From Prostheceraeus crozeri (lineage: Eukaryota > Platyhelminthes > Polycladida > Euryleptidae): a DNA stretch of 64,000 nucleotides. Location: the NCBI GenBank assembly GCA_907163375.1, contig CAJQUW010007075.1:346523-410522 (forward strand), written 5' to 3'. Numbering within the stretch: position 1 is the first letter of the stretch; every line of letters begins with the position of its first letter. Below the pieces are notes generated by a model. It was not told the DNA's origin, made no database searches, and saw nothing but the letters and a program-made list of their open reading frames with translations. The translations under genes were made by a program, and so were the position numbers. This document shows positions 46,000-55,941 of this stretch, in pieces.

Positions 46000-46356
46000 T
46001 TAAGATTTGCATAGTAGGGCGATGAACTCACGACGAATAAATGTCATGATGGAGCGATGTATGTATCTTCTATACTTCTCCCAATTGTATTTGCGAAATG
46101 AGAAACAGTTTGCGGAATGAGAATGGTAGATTTGAATTTCATTTCTGTAATGTTGAAGCCAAACTTGATCACCCAAGGAGATGAATCTTAATGTTTCAAA
46201 ATATTCCAAATCCCTCATGATATCATTGAGGTTGACAAATTGTCGCCATGTTAATGTAATTCCTCTTGATGTATGACCATGAGAATTTTTGAAATGTACG
46301 TTTCCATCACGATCAACTCTGATATATTGTAGAGAGTCCAAAATCCAAGTCTTCAT
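46000..46356 (-). CDS. Paralog B of a Polinton gene pair, possible PC4-like fold
   Basis: 118 codons from the ATG at 46356, which aligns with the start of paralog A (an in-frame ATG also exists at 46368). It is the short form of the domain in paralog A without the acidic tail. Tandem position and same strand show a local gene duplication. It lies upstream of, and in the same direction as, paralog A and the TBP-like gene, suggesting one transcription unit. Only 35 bp separate its start from the divergent penton-like gene at 46392. Confidence 0.6.
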   Translation of the reverse strand: MKTWILDSLQYIRVDRDGNVHFKNSHGHTSRGITLTWRQFVNLNDIMRDLEYFETLRFISLGDQVWLQHYRNEIQIYHSHSANCFSFRKYNWEKYRRYIHRSIMTFIRREFIALLCKS

Positions 46357-46391
46357 GATGTTATGCAAAGTTGCAGATTAGCAATATAAAA

Positions 46392-47156
46392 ATGTCGTTT
46401 TATCATATTTTGCTTAGCAATGCGGCTACAAAGAGATTTACTAGCAATCGAGCCGCACTCTTTTCTACTCCCATTGATCATGCACAACAGCTAAATGGGA
46501 ATTTGGAAGTGGGTGTCACTCAACTTGTTTATAGCAACTGTGTCTATACTTTTGATCATGAGGTGATGACTATTAATATGAGACGTACAGCTGCTTATCA
46601 ATGTGAAAAGGGCTGCCGAGTATACATTCCACAGTGGCCAAAGAAAGATCTCTTATCATGTAAAAAGTTTATATATGATTTCTTGAATAAAGCGTGTAAA
46701 CATATTGTCCAATTTACTCCGCACAATGATGATTATAATTATGTACATCATGTAGTTGAGAAAGATTGGATTGTTGGTTTAAGTCCAAGTTTAAGAAATG
46801 ATTTAGGTTACCTCGCTAGCGCCTTAACAAGCTATGATAATTTTAACGTTAATTACCACATAAGTGGTCATAAACAGTTAATATATCGAGAGGAAGCTTA
46901 TTATGTAGATCTTATTCCAAGAAATGAGAAGACGTTGGTGAAGAAGATTGTGATTAAGCCAAGAAAGACAAACATGACTCCTGAAACATTATTGAAGAAA
47001 TTTAATTATCTCCTTCGAGTTGATGGTAAACAAGTGGCAACATTGACTTATATTAAATCATCTAATCATATTGCAATAAGCAAATTAAATGATGATGATC
47101 TAGTATTAGTTTGTTCAAAAGATTTTCATCAGTTCTTGCGACATCATTCTGCAGCT
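46392..47156 (+). CDS. Penton-like/minor capsid protein, N-terminal part
   Basis: 255 codons from ATG 46392 before the frame runs into a G/T tract. It begins 'MSFYHILLSNAA', then 'FSTPIDHAQQLNGNLEVGVTQLVY'. This is the typical opening of a large Polinton protein in which a beta-rich domain starts with a '...LPSN...F..L..PI.L.G.WEVAL.E' pattern, often regarded as penton or fibre-like. No further domain is certain. The gene continues after the tract in fragments. Confidence 0.55.
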
Positions 47157-47533
47157 GGGGGTGGGGGGGGGGGGGGTGGGTGGGGGGGGGGGGGGGGGGT
47201 GGGGTGGGGGGGTGGGTGGGGGTGGGTGGGGGGGGGGGGTGGGGGGGGGGGTGGGGGTTGAGGGGGGGTGGGGGGGGGGGGGGGGGTGCGGGGTCGGGCG
47301 GAGTGGGGGGGGTGGGGGGGTGGGGGGGTGGGGGGGGGGAGGTTGGCGGGTGGGAGGGTGGGGGGGGGGGGGGGTGGGGGGTGGGGGGGGTGGGGGGTTG
47401 TGTGGTGGGGTGTTGGGGAGGGGGTGGGGGGGGGGTGGGTGGGGTGGGGGGAGGTCGGTGGTTTGCGGGTGGGTTCTGTGTGGGTGGTAGGTGTGTGCTG
47501 CTTTGTTGGAGGGTGGGGGATGGTTTGGGGGTG
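47157..47533 (+). repeat. G/T-rich low-complexity tract
   Basis: About 375 bases made almost only of G with scattered T, becoming mixed from about 47400 and ending in GC-rich sequence near 47570. It interrupts the penton-like gene. The long open frames over it are artefacts of composition. It may be an expanded repeat or unreliable sequence. Confidence 0.85.
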
Positions 47534-47559
47534 TGTTTGTTTGTTGTTTCCCGCGCCCC

Positions 47560-48614
47560 CCGCCTGTTTGCGCTGGTCTAAAGGTCTTACGCTGAGGTTG
47601 GATAGTGAATTCTATCCGCATCTCGGTTTTGGTCATGGACTACATCTAACGTCAATTGCTACTGCAAATGATTAGAAAAGTTTTTTCAAATCGAATCACA
47701 AATTTCATTATAGATTTAAAATATTTGCTGAAGATGTTGTAAATGCCAAGAACGCATCATTTTGAAAAAGCGTGGTGTTCAACTTTATCACTTATGAGTT
47801 AGTAAAACGATGAATGAACTGAGGGTAAGAAGTATGGAGAGAAAATTATGGCGGACGGACAAAAATAAGTTGGTTATTCGAAAAATAATGACAAACTTAC
47901 AGTTTATATCTCTCCAAACTTTGCGTCATTTGTAAGACATTATACACCGATATTGGAAGCGGGTGGTGTAGCTTCTCATGAATATCAACACTAAAGCGAT
48001 TCAGTTAATGATGAATGGTGGTGGACATCTATGCGGATCGCATCAAGAAAATTTCCCAGTCTTATGAAGAATCTAAAGTTGCTAATCAATATAATGCCCT
48101 GCGTCATATATCATTTACAACAGTTGAAAGCTTCATTCATGTAGTAAATCCTTATATACAACAGAAGTTGAAGGCATGTGATGAAAAGTAAATATGATGT
48201 AAAGACACACCACATTTCGTTTTCAATTGAAAAATCAACGCGTTGTTCTGAAACTGGGTTGATGACATTCAATGTCAATGAGTAAAAAGAGGTTTGAAAA
48301 AACTCTTTGGTTTTTCAATGCTACAAACTGTGTTTGCTGCTGCGCATACGATTGGTATAGAAACACCAATGACACTTGATAAACATGAACAGCACCTTTA
48401 CATTCAAAGTGATTTGATTCTACCTATTTCTGTTGGCGAGAAAAAAGAATACATTTTACGTGATTTCATTCATGATAAAGACGCTTCATATGGAATAGTC
48501 GAGAAGATGTTTGAATCTATTTTCTATCATCCCGTCGTCAAAACAAACTATACCCTCTATTGCTATCAAAATTACCAATGGTTTACAAGAGTGTATCCAT
48601 GTGAAAGATACTAA
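47560..48614 (+). pseudogene. Penton-like gene, fragmented C-terminal part
   Basis: Coding-like pieces occur in different frames: about 47585-47675 ('RLDSEFYPHLGFGHG'), about 47890-47995 ('VYISPNFASFVRHYTPILEA'), about 48022-48191 ('ADRIKKISQSYEESKVANQY') and 48294-48614 ('LYIQSDLILPISVG', ending 'FTRVYPCERY'). Several frame changes and stops separate them. They probably belong to the gene starting at 46392. An AATAAA at about 48676 follows the last piece. Confidence 0.5.
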
Positions 48615-48830
48615 ATCCCTCGTAACTTTAGTGTTTCGGAAAACAAAGTGAAGTCATTGTGATATGTTTATTGAAATAAAAATATGTATATGAAAAAGTC
48701 TTTTCACAGATATAGGGGGAATGGGCTGACTGTAGGCATATATTCACAAGGAAGAAACGATCTCATGCGATACATAAAACAACCATGTATATCTACAAAA
48801 AGCAACATCAAAATACTGAGTTAAAGTTGA

Positions 48831-51800
48831 TTATGTCAATACATCTCCTGAATGTGGTAGCGTGAGTTTTATTCTTTTGGGTGGAGGTATGTTTGTGTCA
48901 GGATGTCCATGTGGAAGAGATGTGTTATGTCCTATCCAACACCTCTTATCCTCCCATGCTGAAAGTGCTCGTTTCTTGAACGTGTACGTTTTTCACAGTA
49001 TGAACTTGAGATTTTAAGATTGTCATATTGACAAACGTTATAGTTTTATTTTTATAGGCCTTCTTATAGGACCGATGTTTCATTTTATGAACAATGGATT
49101 TTGATATACCTTTAGCACGCTTAATACTATCTGCACATTCTTTTAGTTTCATGGAATACATTTTAGGACGGAGGAGAATCATTTCATCTATTTCCTTTCC
49201 TGCTGTTTTCATCCTTAAAACAACCAAGTTTGGCTTTATTCTGTATGGAATAGAGTGGATGAGTGGGATTGTAGTTAGATGTATCGAAATATTTTTCTAA
49301 TGACTTACCTACTTCATTAAAATTTAAATCTTTTTTGAGTGGTAATTCCTAAAAAGAAACTATCTGTATCACCACCCAGCAAGCGAACCTCTTTTACGAG
49401 AGGGCATGGTTTTAATATTTTGTAGAAGAGTTGATACATTTCAAGCTTGGAATAATCTAAAACGGCTTGCCCAATATAGATGGGTTTGCACAACTCAACT
49501 TCTGATTTAATCATTTTAACACCTACAAGATCCTCATCGATGATGTCTCTATCAATGAAAAGAGGTGATGAGGTCAATTTGTGATATTTTTGTTCATCAA
49601 CGACTAGTTTGTAATTCATACGTTTTCTAACATCCTCCATGGTCTTTCCGAATAGACTATTATTCTTATATTTATAAAAATCCTTTTCAAAATTATTTTG
49701 GGCGAGTGCACGTTTTTGACTGTTACTATCTATGTAGGGTTTGAGGAAGGCTTTCTGTCTAAATTTGATAATGCGGTGAACTGACTTTAGAAGCATGCCC
49801 ATTTCTAAATAGAATTTTAATATGCAGAAGTGTACGAGATAATTTTTCTTATCATATTGGGTGAGTAAAAGTTTGCGGCATGGTTTGTACCTTGGCTGTC
49901 CACACTCTGTTAAGTTATTATGAAATTGTGACATGAATGGTGAAAACATATCTTCAGTCACTTCGCCAGATTCAGGTGCGAGTGGGAAATCAGCAGTTTT
50001 ATTTTTAATACTATTTGGATAAATCAAATCCACTTCAAAATAATATCCCCAATCACCTTCATCTGGAATATTCAGTATGTTTGAAGGGTTGGAGTAATAC
50101 TCAAGCTCATTTTGATTTAACCAACTAAACTCGGAATGAGGTAGTGGTTTAGACAGTGAACTGCCATATAAATTATTTTGGTCATAGTACTTTAGGTGGA
50201 TATGATCATCACCTACTGTTTCAGATTTTATATGATGTTTATTTACAAATGTGAGACCACCGCGTATTCCGCGCTCAAATATATTATACATCTCCGGGTC
50301 TTGTAAGAGATGAATGGTCTCACCAGTCATTTTAAAGGCTGATTTAAAGGACATGGCTGGTAGACTGACAAAGTGGATAGGATCTAATTTGTCTTCTTCT
50401 AATGCCACTCGTCGAAACTCCTGAAAGACATCAGCCAGCAAAATGACATCTAATTCTAAGTAAGCGATCATATAATCGCCAAACGTTTTACAATTAAATT
50501 TTAACCATGCCTCTTGAGCATGTTCATAGTCCTCTACTGGACAATCTTCACCCGTCAAATCGTTTTTGAATTTGTCAATGGAAGGAAGGGTTGTTTCATT
50601 TAGTTTAGACATTGAGCTAAAATACGCATAAGGAAAGACTCCTTTGCGAGTGATTATTTCATCCGTTAAGTTTGGATAGTGTTTCTTCAAAGTTTGACTA
50701 TGGGGAAGAAACTTGAGATTACGAACGAGAGAAGCTAGTGACGCTGACATGAATTGAAATGAATCTAAAAATTTTATTTCGAAGAAGACTGTCTTATTTT
50801 CTTTAGTTTTATCTACTGGTACTTTTGCTGTCATTGCCATGAATTTTTCTCTCGTTTGTGCTATTACATTAAACTGCCACGATTTCATCTGGCTCAACCC
50901 TCCTTTTATGAGCATATGACTGTCATAGCCCTTAAAGTTATGAAAAATGACGGGTAGTACACGACGTCTCAACCTAAGTGAAAAGTTACATTTGGAGCAG
51001 AGTGCGTTTCTAAATTTACCAGTGATGTGATCATGATCACGCACTTTCTTAATTTTATCGTCATCAAACGTTTTATGACATTTAGGACAGGATGTGCAAC
51101 TTTCAAATTTTTGTTTGTCTTCATCTGACATATGTAGTGACTTACGCTGCAATTGGGAATCATATGATTGTTGAAATTTTGCAGCTTTATCGAGAAATTC
51201 TAGAAATTTTGAAATGCAATCTTCACCTTGCCAAGTATGCATTTTGTTTTGTCTATTCCTAAAGTGGTCATGCCATACTTCATAGCAGGATATGGCTGCT
51301 GGCTTGTGGATGATATCATCAATGTAGCATTCTATGTCTGCGTAAATGACACGCAGGGACTTAATTCGTCACCATTATCCCTATGTGAAAATATTTTATC
51401 TTTGGGCATGCGTTCCATTTGTAATTTACCTCGCTTGCACCATTCATAGTGAGTTTCAAATTTATCTTTACTCCAAAATGAGCGGATGCAGCGGTCGCAT
51501 ACAAAATGTTCACCTCTTTTAGAGTGCCCCAAGTGAGTGTACAAGCGAGAGATTTTGGGAATACCACAGTAGTGCCATTCCTCGCTATCATCTTGTTTTA
51601 CTAATAAGAGGTTGACTACACGTTCATAACAAGTTGAACGTGAATTATAGCGGGCACCCTTCAACCCCTTCTCCCACACGTGAACGACAATTTTAATCTT
51701 ATTATGTTTTTCGAACGTTTCTACATCTTTGATTTTCATGTTGTTACTATCACAACCTTCAAAGTCTAGTTCATCCTCCCACTGTCTATAGCTATAGGTG

Positions 51801-52805
51801 CGATCTCGATGCGCGTTGATATCATTATAGTGAAGGATGGATAGGACTGCATATTTGAAACACTGTGATTTACAATCAACATTGATGACAGCTTTCTTAT
51901 TATACAACGTTTTTGGAAGTTTAAATGTGCCTCGAGCTGCATGACTTTCTAATAGGGAAATTTTGAATATGGCTGAGTCCACACCATCAAAAATGAGAGC
52001 GCTGTCGCGTTGATTGAATTTATCTACATTTGATTTTAAACATTGAATGTGAAAATTTAGCCAAGACTCGCAGTCTACAACTTCGGTTGCGGAAGAGGAA
52101 GGAATATGAAACTGTATTCTCTCCGTCACTTGACCCGTTTGAAAATCTATTTTAATATATTTTAGTTTAAGGTAGATGAGCGCCTTCATTCTAAAATTGT
52201 CTAAATTATTGAAGAGCGCTTCGATAATGTTAGAATTTTGAAGGAGCCACTCAGGAAAATCTACAATTTGAGTATTGGACTCCATGCAGTAGTCGCGTAC
52301 TAAATTATTATGTGAAACATTAATGAGGGAGATGGTAGAGGTACCGTTGGTGTAGTGATCATTTGCATGCGTGTGTTGAAGTCTGTGCGAAGATCGCTGA
52401 AAGTGACTATCAAAAGAAAGAGGGCACAAATCGCAAGGAAAGGAGATGTCATCGTCAGAATCAACTTCACCTCCGGAGATTGACGCCGCTTTGCGTTGAC
52501 ACACACGTTGTTTGATGTGTCGAAGGAGACTGTGCTTCCTTGTAAACATATGTCCGCAGTCGGCACATTCCCACTCGTTGCCTTGCCGCGAGAGTCCTGA
52601 GCTGGAACTCACATCACCTGAAAGAGAAATCATTCTTTCATCTCTGTTCAAGCCTCAGTGTAGTGTTACAACCTACCTTGACTCAATAACTCTAAACTTT
52701 CCTCGAGAAGAGAGGGCGTTGGTGATGAAGTTGATGTCTGAAATTGAGGAAGATGCTATTAGTCACACGTTTGAGGGAGATGAGAGGAAATTTTCAACTT
52801 ACCAT
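48831..52805 (-). pseudogene. Protein-primed DNA polymerase B, spliced and frame-broken
   Basis: Exon 1 is only the ATG (52803-52805), intron 1 52738-52802, exon 2 52677-52737, intron 2 52618-52676, then a long exon. In order: C2H2 fingers (CADCGHMF and CDLCPLSF), a domain shared with the 39094 gene, 'CKSQCFKYAVLSIL', a Cys finger (CDRC...H...C), exonuclease motifs ADIE, 'NFKGYDSH' and 'YLELDVILLAD', palm motifs 'NNLYGSSL', 'KNNSLFGK' and 'GDTDS', and a C-terminal 'LRPKMYS' and 'WEDKR' region. Frames change near 51350, 49330, 49230 and 48975, so this copy would not make a full enzyme unless these are sequencing indels. It replicates the element from a protein primer. Confidence 0.9.
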
Positions 52806-52940
52806 TTCAACGAAATCAAGTTTAAGGTTGATACTTCTACAAGATAGAGACTTCACTCAAATAATAGTCAAAGAGAGAGATCGTGCGTTCGTCACTTGTA
52901 TGATTCACAGATTAAATGAAATGACCTGAATGTCACTTTG

Positions 52941-52988
52941 CTTATATACTTTCATCCTCTTCATTCATTGGATGTTCATTCTGATTGG
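52941..52988 (-). promoter_or_regulatory. DNA polymerase promoter: two CCAAT boxes and TATA box
   Basis: On the minus strand CCAAT boxes begin at 52988 and 52971, 17 bp apart. TATATAAG begins at 52948, 23 bp after the second one. The polymerase ATG lies 143 bp downstream of the TATA box. The layout equals that at 37342-37390. Confidence 0.75.
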
Positions 52989-53061
52989 CTGCTTGTGTAT
53001 ACTTAAGAATTAGAAAAATGTTAAAGTTATCATTATTCAAAGTCAGCATTTCAAAGACAAC

Positions 53062-53499
53062 ATGACAAGTCCTCCAACAACACCAAATACCGCATTGGAG
53101 TTCTCCTCTCCATATACATCAGCAAAGGTGCTCGTTACAGCAAATGCACCAAGAAAGGCGAAGGTGGAGAAGACATACAATCTCGACAATATACGAAAGT
53201 TATCATTATCGGAGGAGGATGAAGAGGAGTTGCCCGACCTAACAGGCATACGGTGGAAATATTTACAATATGATGCCGAAGGGGTGATGGAGATGACCAG
53301 CAAGTCGCACTTGCATCAAATATGGGAGTGGTACACCCCTAACTCCCAACCGCGAACCGTGGCGGAGTGGGCGTACATTGAGAAAGTGAGGGACGCTGCA
53401 GAAGAACGTTTAAAGCAGCTCAACTGTTTTTGTAATCTATGTGAAGCCAGACTCTGGGACGATATTGACGATGAAGACCTTTTGAAATACATGCCATAA
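53062..53499 (+). CDS. Acidic Polinton protein of unknown function
   Basis: 145 codons, divergent from the polymerase (256-bp shared upstream region with a TATACTTAA near 52997). The N-terminus is Pro/Thr-rich and an acidic cluster lies at about residues 48-58 (LSEEDEEELPD). Trp-rich motifs follow (GIRWKY, HQIWEWYTP, VAEWAYI), then two Cys pairs (CFCNLC) and an acidic end. An AATAAA directly follows the stop. No family is recognised; the position next to the polymerase suggests an early or regulatory protein. Confidence 0.5.
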   Translation: MTSPPTTPNTALEFSSPYTSAKVLVTANAPRKAKVEKTYNLDNIRKLSLSEEDEEELPDLTGIRWKYLQYDAEGVMEMTSKSHLHQIWEWYTPNSQPRTVAEWAYIEKVRDAAEERLKQLNCFCNLCEARLWDDIDDEDLLKYMP

Positions 53500-53544
53500 T
53501 AAATGTTTATTTCGTATTATCTTTGCTTTCATACTGACTTACTT

Positions 53545-54368
53545 GAATGGGGTTTTAGTGAATAATTTAACCATGTATACTTTTTCATTTGGAAATAGTA
53601 GCACGCTTAGTTTAACTTGTAAATCTTATAACATTTCATATGGACGATGATGGTAGATGAAATAGTGTCAAATAAATTAAGATAGCTTACACTTCTGATA
53701 CAGGGATAGCAATCGACTGCGATCCATGTGTAAAGAGCTTGTTAGACTACGGATGGGCTTAAGTGGATGATTTAACCATGTATACTTTTTCATTTGGAAA
53801 TAGTAGCACGCTTAGTTTAACTTGTAAATCTTATAACATTTCATATGGACGATGATGGTAGATGAAATAGTGTCAAATAAATTAAGATAGCTTACACTTC
53901 TGATACAGGGATAGCAATCGACTGCGATCCATGTGTAAAGAGCTTGTTAGACTACGGATGGGCTTAAGTGGATGATTTAACCATGTATACTTTTTCATTT
54001 GGAAATAGTAGCACGCTTAGTCTAACTTGTAAATCTAAAAACATTTCATATGGACGATGATGGTAGATGAAATAGTGTCAAATAAATTAAGATAGCTTAC
54101 ACTTCTGATACAGGGATAGCAATCGACTGCGATCCATGTGTAAAGAGCTTGTTAGACTACGGATGGGCTTAAGTGGATGATTTAAGCATGTATACTTTTT
54201 CATTTGGAAATAGTAGCACGCTTAGTCTAACTTGTAAATCTAAAAACATTTCATATGGACGATGATGGTAGATAAAATAGTGTCAAATAAATTAAGATAG
54301 CTTACACTTCTGATACAGGGATAGCAATCGACTGCGATCCATGTGTAAAGAGCTTGTTAGACTACGGA
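53545..54368 (+). repeat. Four tandem 205-bp repeats
   Basis: The motif ATGTATACTTTTTCATTTGG recurs at 53573, 53778, 53983 and 54188, exactly 205 bp apart. Each unit also has 'gatacagggatagcaatcgactgcgatcc' near its end; part of that (agggatagcaatcgactgc) recurs alone at about 55205. Units differ by a few bases. There is no coding frame, and the role is unknown. Confidence 0.95.
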
Positions 54369-54706
54369 AGAGAGAAGTGTGTTATGTTGCGTGTGGCGCG
54401 TGAGTGTCCTCCCATTTCATTCCATTCATCAATTCGTCTCATTGATAGAGACAGGTAGAACTCATGGTTCTCATAACGTATGCAATGGAAAGTTTTAGGC
54501 AACCTTCGACAGTTGGCTAAATGTCGCCCTGACGCGAATGCATGCTACGTTGAGACAGAGGCAATCACTTGCAAACATGACGCAGAGAGGTTTAACAAGA
54601 TTGACCATTGCCGAATGTCCCTTGCGGTATACATAGCTACGGGTTTCACCGCCGCCCTTTACAGGAACGCCCGTCGAAAGGAAGTATTACACCGAACTTC
54701 ATTTGC
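54369..54706. other. Intergenic Polinton DNA
   Basis: No convincing gene. A plus-strand ORF at 54480-54884 runs through the repeat and has no family resemblance. Confidence 0.35.
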
Positions 54707-54846
54707 AACGTTCAAGTTGACTGATAGCAGATTCAACTTAATGATAGTATTCGCCAGTCCGAAGACTGCCCAGGGCAAACCGCGAGGAGGTTCTATCATG
54801 TCTTGCCCCATGGTGGCCCTTAAGAGAGCCGATGGTTCGTTCTCGG
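54707..54846 (-). repeat. Dispersed 140-bp repeat, copy 1
   Basis: Near-identical to 55229-55368 and 55702-55844. It contains two potential hairpins: AAGTTGA...TCAACTT and CAGTCCGAAGACTG. It lies just downstream of the stop of the minus-strand gene at 54862-55113. Confidence 0.9.
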
Positions 54847-54861
54847 TGACAATTAAGTTGA

Positions 54862-55113
54862 CTATTGGCTTGAATAGTCAATAGGTATGACAGTTAGGTT
54901 GTCATAAACCCTGTGCCGCCTAAGCCGTGCTGGTGCATCTGGCACCTTTCGGATGCGGGTGGTATTTGGAGTCCACACCTCATCCGTCCAAACGATCCTC
55001 TTGATCTTCCCCTTCTTCTCATCCTCATCCCACTCGTCGAGGATGACGAACTCGGGAATACCGTTGTCTTCATCAGTGAAGACGGGAATATTGTCGGCAG
55101 ATGTCGCTTCCAT
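54862..55113 (-). CDS. Small acidic Polinton protein
   Basis: 83 codons. Acidic/aromatic N-terminal half with 'PVFTDEDNGIPEFVILDEWDED', then a basic half. A TATA box (CTATATAAG, about 55153-55161 on the minus strand) lies roughly 45 bp upstream of the ATG, which supports expression. After the stop is a hairpin (TTGACTATT...AATAGTCAA) and then repeat copy 1. Function unknown. Confidence 0.5.
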   Translation of the reverse strand: MEATSADNIPVFTDEDNGIPEFVILDEWDEDEKKGKIKRIVWTDEVWTPNTTRIRKVPDAPARLRRHRVYDNLTVIPIDYSSQ

Positions 55114-55228
55114 CGTGACTTCAAATTGAATGAGAAGCGCTACAATCTTCTGGCTTATATAGGGTTTTCAACAATGAATTGCTCAACAGCGAATCAGAAT
55201 GCTTCAGGGATAGCAATCGACTGCATAA

Positions 55229-55368
55229 TGTTCAAGTTGACTGATAGCAGATTCAACTTAATGATAGTATTCGCCAGTCCGAAGACTGCCCAGGGCAAAC
55301 CGCGTGGAGGTTCTATCATGTCTTGCCCCATGGTGGCCCTTAAGAGAGCCGATGGTTCGTTCTCGGGA
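55229..55368 (-). repeat. Dispersed 140-bp repeat, copy 2
   Basis: Same sequence as copy 1 with a few changes. It lies immediately downstream of the minus-strand gene ending at 55378. Confidence 0.9.
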
Positions 55369-55377
55369 GTCGTCATC

Positions 55378-55644
55378 CTACAGCCTACCAATTCTGCTGA
55401 GAGAGTCAAAGACTCTCTCTTTGGTAGCACTGTCGACTTCCACACTAACTGGCATGTGAGTATAGAGTGGAATGTAGCGCCATTCCGTTGGATTGACAGC
55501 AGTTGCTGTCATCGGATTGCCAATCCGAGCAAGATTATTAAAAACTCTGTCTTGCTCCTCTAGCCTGACGAACTCCTCAAATAAATTTCGCGGCCTTAAC
55601 TGCGGTCCGCGAGGAGAGCTAACTTGACTGTTCGGCGTCTGCAT
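55378..55644 (-). CDS. Small Polinton protein of unknown function
   Basis: 88 codons with a TATA box GTATATAAACC about 35 bp upstream (about 55674-55684). Two similar short stretches, 'RVFNNLARIGNP' and 'RVFDSLSRIGRL', suggest an internal duplication of a helix-forming segment. No family known. Confidence 0.5.
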   Translation of the reverse strand: MQTPNSQVSSPRGPQLRPRNLFEEFVRLEEQDRVFNNLARIGNPMTATAVNPTEWRYIPLYTHMPVSVEVDSATKERVFDSLSRIGRL

Positions 55645-55701
55645 GATTGAAATGAAATGAAATGAGAGGCAGTGGTTTATATACCCCTCTAACGCGACGC
55701 A

Positions 55702-55844
55702 ACGTTCAAGTTGACTGATAGCAGATTCAACTTAATGATAGTATTCGCCAGTCCGAAGACTGCCCAGGGCAAACCGCGTGGAGGTTCTATCATGTCTTGC
55801 CCCTAGGTGGCCCTTAAGAGAGCCGATGGTTCGTTCTCGGGAGT
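55702..55844 (-). repeat. Dispersed 140-bp repeat, copy 3
   Basis: Third copy, lying between the coiled-coil gene and the promoter of the 55378-55644 gene. Upstream of it (minus strand) an intron-like stretch (donor 'ttggtaag' near 55936, acceptor 'cattgcag' near 55877) could connect it to the 3' untranslated part of the coiled-coil gene. Confidence 0.85.
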
Positions 55845-55941
55845 AAATTGATGGGGTGGTGAAGGCGGGCAAAGATCTGCAATGAAAATGATATGTATTA
55901 GAATAGGATATACTATCTTATTTACTTTTTCACTTACCAAG

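Noticed and set aside
47111-47675. Gly-rich and Pro-rich ORFs on both strands
   Set aside because: Composition artefact of the G/T tract; only the short non-repetitive end near 47585-47675 looks like part of the penton-like gene.
53545-54368. CRISPR array
   Set aside because: Units are contiguous 205-bp tandem repeats without short repeat/spacer alternation, in eukaryotic DNA.
54913-55563. Plus-strand ORF of 216 codons
   Set aside because: Runs antisense through two small genes that have their own TATA boxes, and through a repeat; no family resemblance.
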